Origin: Citricoccus alkalitolerans
Lineage (GTDB): Bacteria; Actinomycetota; Actinomycetes; Actinomycetales; Micrococcaceae
Reading direction: 5' to 3'
Length of the DNA: 64,000 bases
Assembly (NCBI RefSeq): GCF_039528175.1
Contig: NZ_BAAALH010000001.1
Coordinates: 310,001 to 374,000 of the forward strand
Shown here: positions 57,616-64,000 of the stretch, one piece after another
How the letters are laid out: each line of letters begins with the position of its first letter
Position numbering within the stretch: position 1 is the stretch's first letter
Notes under the pieces: generated by a model
What the model saw: the letters and a program-made list of their open reading frames with translations, nothing else
Database searches by the model: none
Told to the model about the DNA's origin: nothing
Made by a program: the position numbers and the translations under genes

Positions 57616-58173
57616 GTGACGCAGGAAACCCTTCAGGCTGCCACCGAGCAGATGGAGAAGACGATCGAGGCCACCCGCGAGGACTTCGGCTCGGTCCGCA
57701 CCGGCCGGGCGAACCCCGGGCTCTACTCCAAGGTCATGGTGGACTACTACGGCTCCTACACGCCGCTGCAGCAGCTCGCCTCCTTCACGACCACCGACGC
57801 CCGCACCCTGTTGATCACGCCGTTCGACGTGTCCGCACTGCGCAACATCGAGAAGGCCCTCTCGGACTCCGAGATCGGCGCGAACCCCTCCAATGACGGG
57901 AAGGTCATTCGCGTGGTCGTGCCCGATCTGACCGAGGAACGCCGCAAGGAGTACGTCAAGCTCGTCAAGACCAAGGCCGAGGACCACAAGGTCTCCCTGC
58001 GCAACACCCGCCGCAAGGCCAAGGAGACGCTGGACAAGATGGTCAGGGACGGGGACGTCGGCGAGGACGAGGGGACACGTGCCGAGAAGGAACTCGACGC
58101 CATAACCCGCCGGTTCACGGACGAGATTGACGAGATGGCCAAGCGTAAGGAAACGGAACTCCTCGAGGTTTGA
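57616..58173 (+). CDS. frr: Ribosome recycling factor
   Basis: 185 aa; splits post-termination ribosomes with EF-G. The pattern is R-T-G-R-A-N-P-G-L, Y-Y-G-S-Y-T-P-L-Q-Q-L-A, I-E-K-A-L-S-D-S-E-I-G-A-N-P-S-N-D-G and R-K-E-Y-V-K-L-V-K-T-K-A-E-D. GTG start with AGGAG upstream; TAGGAT (57577-57582) is a possible promoter -10. cdsA begins 15 bp after the stop. Normal length. Confidence 0.97.
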   Translation: MTQETLQAATEQMEKTIEATREDFGSVRTGRANPGLYSKVMVDYYGSYTPLQQLASFTTTDARTLLITPFDVSALRNIEKALSDSEIGANPSNDGKVIRVVVPDLTEERRKEYVKLVKTKAEDHKVSLRNTRRKAKETLDKMVRDGDVGEDEGTRAEKELDAITRRFTDEIDEMAKRKETELLEV

Positions 58174-58188
58174 GCAACCCACCACACC

Positions 58189-59118
58189 ATGACTGATCCC
58201 TCCCCGCCCGCTGCCTCTCAGCCGGACCTGTCTCCGGTTCCGCAACTGGAACAGCCGGAACCACCGGTGACCCGGCGGCAGCGGCGGGAGCAGGAGACCG
58301 CCCGTGCCCGGCAGGCCAAAGCCGGACGCAATCTCCCGGCGGCCATCACCGTGGGCCTGTTGTTGCTCGGTGGCGCCCTCGTCGGCTTGATCTGGTTTCC
58401 GGTGGTCCTGGCGATCCTCGTCATCGCACTGCTGCTGCTGGGGGTCACGGAAACAGCGCAGGCGATCTCGCGTCGCGGTCTGGACATCCCCCGAGTGCCG
58501 CTCTGGGCCGGTGCCGTGGCGATGCCCCTGGGTGCCTTCGCCGGCGGGGTCGAGGCCTTGGTGCTTGCCCTGCTGGGCACGCTTCTGCTGGTCCTGGTCT
58601 GGTCGGTGGTGGAGGACTTGCCCGCGCAGGGAGAGTCCGTGATGGCCTCTTCCTTCATCGTCCTCTGGGTGCCGTTCCTGCTGTCCTTCGCGATCGCCCT
58701 GCTGGGCCAGGAACAGGGCAATCTCATGGTGGCATGCATGCTGCTCATGGTGGTCTCCAACGACACCTTCGGCTACATCGTCGGCGCCAGCTTCGGCAAA
58801 CACCCCATGGCGCCCAAGATCAGTCCCAAGAAGTCCTGGGAGGGCTTCGCCGGATCGGTGGCCGGCTCCGTGCTCGTGGGCACGGCCGCGGTCCACCTGT
58901 TCCTGGACCACCCGTGGTGGGTCGGCAGCCTGCTCGGCCTCCTGACCGTGGCCTCGGCGACCGCGGGCGACTTCGCCGAGTCCATGGTGAAACGCGAGCT
59001 GAACATCAAGGACATGGGGTCGATGCTCCCGGGCCACGGTGGTGCCATGGACCGGCTGGACTCGCTCGTGTTCTCCGCACCGGTCGCCTACATGGTCTTC
59101 GGCCTGCCCTTCGTGTGA
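58189..59118 (+). CDS. cdsA: Phosphatidate cytidylyltransferase (CDP-diacylglycerol synthase)
   Basis: 309-aa membrane enzyme making CDP-diacylglycerol, the precursor of all phospholipids here and the donor for CDP-alcohol transferases such as 46353-46997. About eight hydrophobic segments. The signature S-P-K-K-S-W-E-G-F-A-G-S ... G-D-F-A-E-S-M-V-K-R ... K-D-M-G-S-M-L-P-G-H-G-G-A-M-D-R-L-D-S is complete. The N-terminal 50 residues are polar and variable. Last gene of the rpsB block. Confidence 0.96.
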   Translation: MTDPSPPAASQPDLSPVPQLEQPEPPVTRRQRREQETARARQAKAGRNLPAAITVGLLLLGGALVGLIWFPVVLAILVIALLLLGVTETAQAISRRGLDIPRVPLWAGAVAMPLGAFAGGVEALVLALLGTLLLVLVWSVVEDLPAQGESVMASSFIVLWVPFLLSFAIALLGQEQGNLMVACMLLMVVSNDTFGYIVGASFGKHPMAPKISPKKSWEGFAGSVAGSVLVGTAAVHLFLDHPWWVGSLLGLLTVASATAGDFAESMVKRELNIKDMGSMLPGHGGAMDRLDSLVFSAPVAYMVFGLPFV

Positions 59119-59240
59119 GGGCAGGATGCTGGGGCGTGAGAGACGCCTGACACCCCGGCGGCCTCACACGATCCGCCAGTCCCGCTGGCTACGATGGACA
59201 CGTTGGCGAACCCCCACACTCTTCCGAAGGAGCCTTCTCG

Positions 59241-59858
59241 ATGGACCACGGCACGCGGCAGGATTCCGAAGGACTCCAGCAGCAGGTGATGCGGTCGGCC
59301 GATCGCCAACCCTTCGACCTCGCGGACCGGCGCACCTTCGGATACCACCGCAAGCAGGTGGACCGTTTCCTGGCCCGGGCCCGAGTCGCCTATGAGGGTG
59401 GTGGAGACTTGCGCTCCGCCGACATCCGCCACATCACCTTCGACGCGGTCAAAGGCGGCTACCAGGCCGACCAGGTCGACGACGTCCTGGACCGGCTCGA
59501 GGATGCCCTCGCCCGGTCTGAGCGCGAACGGCGCATCGAGGTCGAGGGCGAGGAAGCCTGGATTGGCCGGGTCCACGCCTCCATCGACGTTCTCCGGGGC
59601 CGTCTCGACCGCCCCGGCGGCGAGCGATTCCGCCGCCCGGCCCGGGACCAGGACGGCGGCTACGACCGAGCCGAGGTGGACGCCTTGTGCCACCGCCTCT
59701 CGGCTCGCTTCGACGATCGCGAGGAGGGCGCTGATCTGGGTGCCGATGACGTTCGCCGGGCAGTGTTCAGTGCTGCTCCCGGCACCGACGGCTATGACGA
59801 GGCCCAGGTGGACGCGTTCCTTGACGCCGCCATCGACGTGCTGTCCGTCCTCGACTGA
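59241..59858 (+). CDS. DivIVA-domain protein
   Basis: 205 aa. Three copies of the short DivIVA-like repeat are visible: F-G-Y-H-R-K-Q-V-D-R-F-L (about 34-45), G-G-Y-D-R-A-E-V-D-A-L and G-Y-D-E-A-Q-V-D-A-F-L. A further G-G-Y-Q-A-D-Q-V-D-D-V-L lies between the first two. Helical linkers are rich in Arg and Glu. DivIVA-type proteins recognise curved membrane and organise polar growth or septation; a scaffold role is inferred. Much smaller than Wag31 and without its long coiled coil. AAGGAG precedes the ATG. Confidence 0.85.
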   Translation: MDHGTRQDSEGLQQQVMRSADRQPFDLADRRTFGYHRKQVDRFLARARVAYEGGGDLRSADIRHITFDAVKGGYQADQVDDVLDRLEDALARSERERRIEVEGEEAWIGRVHASIDVLRGRLDRPGGERFRRPARDQDGGYDRAEVDALCHRLSARFDDREEGADLGADDVRRAVFSAAPGTDGYDEAQVDAFLDAAIDVLSVLD

Positions 59859-59919
59859 CCGGCCCGCCCCCTCAGCCCGCCCGGCCCTCTGCTCGACCGG
59901 CACCCCCCCCGAACCCTCG

Positions 59920-60390
59920 TCAGCCGCCCAGGAGCGACTCGACGAGTGGCACCGTCCGCCACGCGACCAGCTCGGTCATGGCCAGGGAGGTGTCCGCACG
60001 GTCCACCCCGTCGATCTGCAGGATCCGCGAGTGGATCCTGAACAGGTCCTCTGCGTTCCGGGCCGCGACCCGGGCCAGGACATCCGCCGAGCCGGTCAGG
60101 CCGTGGGCCTGGACCACCTCGGGAATCCCGTGCAGGGCCGCGGTGATCTCGGTGAGTTGCTGCTGGTGGACGTGGATCTGGACGAACGCTGTCAGCGGGT
60201 GTCCGAGGGCATCCAAGCTGATCCGGCGCTCGAAGGGTAGGAACACCCCCTCCTCGGTGAGCCGGACCAGACGCGCCTGGACAGTGTTACGGGACAGGGA
60301 CAGGGCTTGGGCGAGGGCCACGGTGGTGGCATCCGGTGCCCTCGACAGCTCGATGAGGAGTCTCAAGTCGGTGGTGTCCAATGTGCGCAT
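59920..60390 (-). CDS. Lrp/AsnC-family transcription regulator
   Basis: 156 aa. The N-terminal helix-turn-helix is D-L-R-L-L-I-E-L-S-R-A-P-D-A-T-T-V-A-L-A-Q-A-L-S-L-S-R-N-T-V-Q-A-R-L. The C-terminal RAM ligand domain ends D-V-L-A-R-V-A-A-R-N-A-E-D-L. It is divergent from the 2-oxoacid dehydrogenase operon, the usual place for BkdR-like regulators that sense branched-chain amino acids or oxoacids. It probably binds the inverted repeat at 60456-60493; whether it activates or represses is open. GGGAAAG precedes the ATG. Confidence 0.9.
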   Translation of the reverse strand: MRTLDTTDLRLLIELSRAPDATTVALAQALSLSRNTVQARLVRLTEEGVFLPFERRISLDALGHPLTAFVQIHVHQQQLTEITAALHGIPEVVQAHGLTGSADVLARVAARNAEDLFRIHSRILQIDGVDRADTSLAMTELVAWRTVPLVESLLGG

Positions 60391-60455
60391 GATGCTTACT
60401 TTCCCGGGATGGTCTCGCGAGGCGCCTGGGCAGGATGCTCAGTGCGGCTAGCCTA

Positions 60456-60493
60456 CCTTGTGCAACGCTGCTGCTGTGACTAGCATCACAAGG
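60456..60493 (+). promoter_or_regulatory. Promoter and inverted-repeat operator of the dehydrogenase operon
   Basis: TTGTGC (60458-60463) and TAGCAT (60481-60486) are exactly 17 bp apart. CCTTGTG (60456-60462) and CACAAGG (60487-60493) flank them as a 7-bp inverted repeat with centres 31 bp apart, about three helical turns. This fits a dimeric or higher-order Lrp/AsnC protein. Predicted leader to the E1-alpha ATG is about 80 nt. Confidence 0.65.
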
Positions 60494-60572
60494 GACAGCG
60501 GTCGACACCCTGATCGCGTCCACGGCTATGGCACAGCACCTACCCGGTGCGGGCCTGAACGAGGAGGTCACC

Positions 60573-61715
60573 ATGGGATCCACCAGCCTGATTCCCCCAT
60601 CCACCGGCATGCCCCACGTCCCCGAACCGGACCTGCTCCAGGTGCTCACGCCGGAAGGCCATCGCCGTCCGGACCATGACCTGGATCCCTGGCTGGAGGA
60701 CGTCACCCCCGCGATGCTGGGGTCCCTGCACCGGGACATGACCCTCATCCGCCGGATCGACACGGAGTGCACGCACCTCCAGCGCCAGGGAGAACTCGCT
60801 CTGTGGCCGCCGCTGCTGGGGCAGGAGGCCGCGCAAGCCGGTTCGGCCGTGGCCATGCAGGATGACGACTACGTGTTCCCCTCCTACCGCGAGAACGGCG
60901 TGGCCTACCTGCGGGGCGTCGACCCGCTGGGGCTGGTCCGCCTGTGGCGCGGCGCGACGTTCGCCGGTTGGAAGCCCCAGGACCACAATTTCGCGGCGCA
61001 ACAGATCATCATCGGCGCGCAGGCGTTGCACGCCGTCGGCTACGCCATGGGCATCACCCGGGATGGCGCGGATGCCGCAGCCATCGGCTACTTCGGTGAT
61101 GGTGCCACCAGCCAGGGCGATGTCAACGAGGCCATGGTCTTCGCCGCCAGCTTCCACGCCCCTGTGGTGTTCTTCTGCCAGAACAACCACTGGGCGATCT
61201 CCGAGCCGGTCGGCCTCCAGGCCAAGCGCCACATCGCCGACCGTCCCTGGGGCTTCGGCATCCCCGCCATGCGTGTGGACGGCAATGACGTCCTCGCGGT
61301 CATGGCCGCCACCCGCCGCGCCCTCGAACGGGCCCGCAACGGTGGCGGCCCAACTTTCATCGAGGCCGTGACCTACCGCATGGGCCCCCACACCACCGCC
61401 GACGATCCGTCCCGCTACCGGGACACGGAGGAGGTGGAGGCCTGGCGTGCCAAGGACCCCATCGACCGGCTCGAGAAGCACCTGGCCGAGCTGGGGGAGG
61501 ACGTCGAGGCCCTGACGGCAGACTCCACCGCGGCGGCGGATGCCATGGCCGCGGAACTGCGGGCCGGCGTCGCCGACCTGGAGGATCCGGAGCCGGCCGA
61601 TCTCTTCAGCCACGTGTACGCAGAGCCGCACCACGAGCTGGAGCGTCAGCGGGAGCACTACCGCCTCTACCTGGAGCAGTTCGATGGGCCGCAGCTGGAA
61701 GCGGGTGCGCGATGA
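60573..61715 (+). CDS. 2-oxoacid dehydrogenase E1 component, alpha subunit (branched-chain type)
   Basis: 380 aa; with E1-beta it decarboxylates a 2-oxoacid using thiamine diphosphate. The TPP motif is G-Y-F-G-D-G-A-T-S-Q-G-D-V-N-E-A ... V-V-F-F-C-Q-N-N. Y-R-E-N-G-V-A-Y and R-M-G-P-H-T-T-A-D-D-P-S-R-Y are typical of branched-chain or acetoin-type E1 alpha. Pyruvate cannot be excluded, but the AsnC-type neighbour and alpha/beta/E2 order favour branched-chain oxoacids. AGGAGG precedes ATG 60573. It overlaps E1-beta by 4 bp. Confidence 0.9.
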   Translation: MGSTSLIPPSTGMPHVPEPDLLQVLTPEGHRRPDHDLDPWLEDVTPAMLGSLHRDMTLIRRIDTECTHLQRQGELALWPPLLGQEAAQAGSAVAMQDDDYVFPSYRENGVAYLRGVDPLGLVRLWRGATFAGWKPQDHNFAAQQIIIGAQALHAVGYAMGITRDGADAAAIGYFGDGATSQGDVNEAMVFAASFHAPVVFFCQNNHWAISEPVGLQAKRHIADRPWGFGIPAMRVDGNDVLAVMAATRRALERARNGGGPTFIEAVTYRMGPHTTADDPSRYRDTEEVEAWRAKDPIDRLEKHLAELGEDVEALTADSTAAADAMAAELRAGVADLEDPEPADLFSHVYAEPHHELERQREHYRLYLEQFDGPQLEAGAR

Positions 61716-62779
61716 CGGGCGCCGCTTCCGGGAGTCTCACCTTCGGCAAGGCGATCAACGCCGGCCTGCGGGCCGCCCTGGCCGAGGATCCGGCCGTCCT
61801 GCTCATGGGCGAGGACATCGGCCAGCTCGGTGGTGTCTTCCGCATCACCGACGGCCTCCAGGACGAGTTCGGCGAGGACCGCGTGGTGGACACGCCCCTG
61901 GCCGAGTCCGGCATCATGGGCACCGCCGTCGGCCTGGCCTACCGGGGCTACCGTCCCGTCGTGGAGATCCAGTTCGACGGGTTCGTCTACCCGTCCTTCG
62001 ACCAGATCGTCTCCCAGGTCGCCAAGCTCTACCATCGCACCCACGGGGCCGTGACCATGCCGATCACCATCCGCATCCCGTTCGGCGGCGGCATCGGCTC
62101 ACCGGAGCACCACTCGGAGTCACCCGAGGCCTACTTCGTGCACACGGCCGGGTTGCGGGTCGTCTCCCCGTCCACGCCGCAGGAGGGATTCGATCTCATC
62201 CGCGCGGCCGTCGCGAGCAATGACCCGGTCGTCTACCTGGAGCCGAAGCGCCGCTACCATGACAAGGCTCCCGTGGATCTCGCGGCACCGCTGCGCCCTC
62301 TGGGCCCGGCCGCCCTGGCCACCGAGGGATCCGATGTCACCCTGGTGACCTATGGTCCGCTGGTCAAGACCTGCCTGCAGGCCGCGGAGGCCGCCGCCGC
62401 GGAGGGGGCCTCCCTCGAGGTGATCGACCTGAGATCGCTGTCCCCGATCGACTTCGGTCTCATCGAGTCCTCCGTGCGCAAGACCGGCCGGTTGGTGATC
62501 GCTCATGAGGCCTCCCGAACCGGGGGGCTGGGCGCCGAGATCGCCGCCACGGTGACCGAGCGCTGCTTCCACTGGCTGGAGCACCCGCCGGTGCGAGTCA
62601 CCGGATTCGATATCCCGTACCCCCCGGCCAAGCTCGAGCACCACCACGTGCCGGACCTGGACCGCATCCTCGACGGCGTGGACAGGGCTCTGGGCTGCCC
62701 TCACTCCCTCGACTCCCTGGATCCCTTCGCGGCACCCGTACCCCTGGGATCCGCGTCCGACCACACGTCAGGAGCCTGA
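61712..62779 (+). CDS. 2-oxoacid dehydrogenase E1 component, beta subunit
   Basis: 355 aa; completes the thiamine-dependent active site and transfers the acyl group to lipoyl-E2. L-L-M-G-E-D-I-G-Q-L-G-G-V-F-R and D-T-P-L-A-E-S-G-I-M-G-T-A-V-G are the TPP-pyrimidine region. P-I-T-I-R-I-P-F-G-G-G-I-G-S-P-E-H-H-S-E-S, S-P-S-T-P-Q-E-G-F and G-L-G-A-E-I-A follow. The ATGA overlap with E1-alpha and the one-base gap before E2 show tight coupling. Normal length for a transketolase-like beta chain. Confidence 0.93.
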   Translation: MTGAASGSLTFGKAINAGLRAALAEDPAVLLMGEDIGQLGGVFRITDGLQDEFGEDRVVDTPLAESGIMGTAVGLAYRGYRPVVEIQFDGFVYPSFDQIVSQVAKLYHRTHGAVTMPITIRIPFGGGIGSPEHHSESPEAYFVHTAGLRVVSPSTPQEGFDLIRAAVASNDPVVYLEPKRRYHDKAPVDLAAPLRPLGPAALATEGSDVTLVTYGPLVKTCLQAAEAAAAEGASLEVIDLRSLSPIDFGLIESSVRKTGRLVIAHEASRTGGLGAEIAATVTERCFHWLEHPPVRVTGFDIPYPPAKLEHHHVPDLDRILDGVDRALGCPHSLDSLDPFAAPVPLGSASDHTSGA

Positions 62780-62780
62780 C

Positions 62781-64000
62781 ATGCTCAAGGTCTTCAACCT
62801 GCCGGATCTCGGCGAGGGCCTGACCGAGTCCGAGCTGCTCTCCTGGAAGATTGCCGTCGGTGACACCGTCGCGGTGAACGACGTCCTCGCCGAGGTGGAG
62901 ACGGCCAAGGCGGTCGTCGAGCTCTCCAGCCCCTTCGACGGCACCATCGCCGAACTGCATGGGGAGCCCGGGGCAGTCATCCCGGTCGGCGCCCCCATCA
63001 TCTCCTTCGACCTGCCCGGAGCGGAGCCGGAGGACACCCCGGTGCCCGACGCCGGCTCCTCCTCCCTGCCGGATGGTCGAGTGCCGACGCTGGTCGGCTA
63101 CGGCGCGGCAGTGGAGGGGGCTGGCCGCCCCGCCCGTCGTGCCCGGGCCGGTCGACCCTCGGCGCCTGATCCGGTGCCGGCCGCCCCGCCGGCCGGCTGG
63201 CCGTCCTCGGTGCCGGTGCCGGCCGGGGCCGCCGCAACGCTCACCGCCGAGCGCCCGCGTTCCACCCCTCCGGTCCGTAAGCTCGCCCGTGACCTCGGGG
63301 TGGACATCGCCCTGCTCCACGGCAGCGGAGATGGGGGAGTGGTGACCCGCGAGGATGTCACAGCCGCTGCGGACGATGCGCGGCCGGCGTCGGGCGGTCC
63401 GTCCGGGGCCGACACCCTGACCGGTGCCTCGCCCGGCGGTGTCCGCACCCTCGCGGGCCGGCCCCGCACGGAGGAGGAGCCGATCCGCTCCGTCCGCAAG
63501 GCCACAGCCGCCGCCATGACGTCCAGTGCGTTCACGGCCCCGCATGTGACCGAGTTCCTGACCGTTGACGTCACTGAATCCATCGAGTTGCTGCAGGAGG
63601 TGCGGCAGCGGCGGGACTTCCGCGAGTTGAAGCTCACCCCGCTCACCCTGGTGGCCCGAGCTGCCTGCCTGGCGCTCGAGCGTACGCCCGAACTCAACTC
63701 CCGGTGGGACGGGGACGGAGGGCGGATCATCCGGCAGAACTACGTCAACCTGGGCATCGCCGCCGCCACCCCGCGGGGGCTCATGGTGCCGAACCTCAAG
63801 GACGCCCACGCCGCCGACCTGCGCTCGCTGGCGATCCAGCTGGCCGAGCTGACGGCGGTGGCCCGGGAAGGGAAGCTGACGCCCGAGCAGCTCTCCGGGG
63901 GTACCTTCACCCTGACGAACGTGGGGGTCTTCGGTGTCGATGCCGGCACGCCCATCATCAACCCCGGGGAAGCGGGCATTCTGGCCATCGGTCAGGTCCG
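62781..64000 (+). CDS. Dihydrolipoamide acyltransferase (E2), 3' end beyond the window
   Basis: 406 codons visible, open to the right edge. The order is a lipoyl domain (about 1-80) with the lipoyl Lys in E-V-E-T-A-K-A-V-V, and a Pro/Ala linker (about 85-155). The peripheral-subunit-binding domain (about 158-195) is V-R-K-L-A-R-D-L-G-V-D-I ... G-V-V-T-R-E-D-V. The catalytic domain starts at E-E-P-I-R-S-V-R-K-A-T-A-A-A-M and reaches G-E-A-G-I-L-A-I-G-Q-V-R. The catalytic H-x-x-x-D-G lies beyond the end. AGGAG precedes the ATG. An E3 gene may follow outside. Confidence 0.93.
   Translation, partial: MLKVFNLPDLGEGLTESELLSWKIAVGDTVAVNDVLAEVETAKAVVELSSPFDGTIAELHGEPGAVIPVGAPIISFDLPGAEPEDTPVPDAGSSSLPDGRVPTLVGYGAAVEGAGRPARRARAGRPSAPDPVPAAPPAGWPSSVPVPAGAAATLTAERPRSTPPVRKLARDLGVDIALLHGSGDGGVVTREDVTAAADDARPASGGPSGADTLTGASPGGVRTLAGRPRTEEEPIRSVRKATAAAMTSSAFTAPHVTEFLTVDVTESIELLQEVRQRRDFRELKLTPLTLVARAACLALERTPELNSRWDGDGGRIIRQNYVNLGIAAATPRGLMVPNLKDAHAADLRSLAIQLAELTAVAREGKLTPEQLSGGTFTLTNVGVFGVDAGTPIINPGEAGILAIGQV

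Noticed and set aside
57508..59037. A 509-codon minus-strand ORF
   Set aside because: Antisense to frr and cdsA; low-complexity composition and no domain.
1..64000. CRISPR array, IS element or prophage
   Set aside because: No regularly spaced repeats, transposase, integrase or phage structural genes. The holin-like protein at 45427 stands without phage context.

Overview
The window is a 64 kb piece of a high-GC Gram-positive (actinobacterial) chromosome. Four things point there: GC-rich third codon positions, a SAM-IV-type riboswitch ahead of metY-metX, an actinobacterial rpsB-tsf-pyrH-frr-cdsA block with an M23 peptidase gene beside rpsB, and many leaderless promoters. The family Micrococcaceae (Citricoccus/Micrococcus-like) is my best guess; it is an inference from gene content, not a database result. 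Eight Ns at 55585-55592 show that this is draft sequence. Apart from the arsenic and resistance genes, nothing looks recently acquired: I see no IS element, phage, integrase or CRISPR array.

Layout. 1-2.6 kb: the end of a CGNR zinc-finger gene and an arsenic island (fused double ArsC and Acr3, divergent from ArsR). 2.7-6.7 kb: a GlxA-type regulator with an unclear start, a DapA-like aldolase directly after a lipoprotein class A beta-lactamase, a DUF2809 membrane protein and a GNAT enzyme. 6.8-10.3 kb: gatCAB. 10.4-16.7 kb: an APH-like kinase, a coupled ATP-grasp / CocE-type hydrolase pair, an APH-like protein lacking its catalytic loop, and a CPBP protease. 16.7-20.3 kb: a VOC protein behind an iron-box-like site, then SAM riboswitch-metY-metX. 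20.4-25.9 kb: a minus-strand methyltransferase/LuxR/hydrolase group and two esterases. 26-36.4 kb: glycyl-tRNA synthetase, GNAT, YibE/F, isochorismatase-like, a membrane-anchored unknown, LLM oxidoreductase, DusB, Dgt and an AlkD-like protein. 36.5-44.6 kb: MFS transporter, DnaG, PepSY lipoprotein with a four-copy 11-bp promoter repeat, tRNA-Asn, an ABC-F protein with a leader peptide, and a CynX-type MFS. 44.7-54.2 kb: ferritin, holin-like protein, a lipid/glycan cluster (CDP-alcohol phosphotransferase, DMT transporter, GT4), lipase maturation factor, tRNA-Met, SLH-NlpC/P60 hydrolase, a second GT4 and an M23 peptidase. 54.6-59.9 kb: rpsB-tsf-pyrH-frr-cdsA and a DivIVA-domain protein. 59.9-64 kb: an AsnC-type regulator divergent from a 2-oxoacid (probably branched-chain) dehydrogenase operon whose E2 gene runs off the end.

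The strongest sequence-level signals are regulatory. At eleven genes a TANNNT hexamer ends exactly six bases before the start codon, which indicates leaderless transcription. The ABC-F gene is preceded by a 15-residue ORF carrying an Arg-Ile-Arg motif, as in macrolide-sensing leader peptides. The PepSY lipoprotein promoter carries four direct repeats at exact 11-bp spacing. Among coding units, the ATP-grasp/CocE hydrolase pair is the best candidate for an uncharacterised small-molecule or peptide pathway. All functional statements come from reading motifs; no searches were run.
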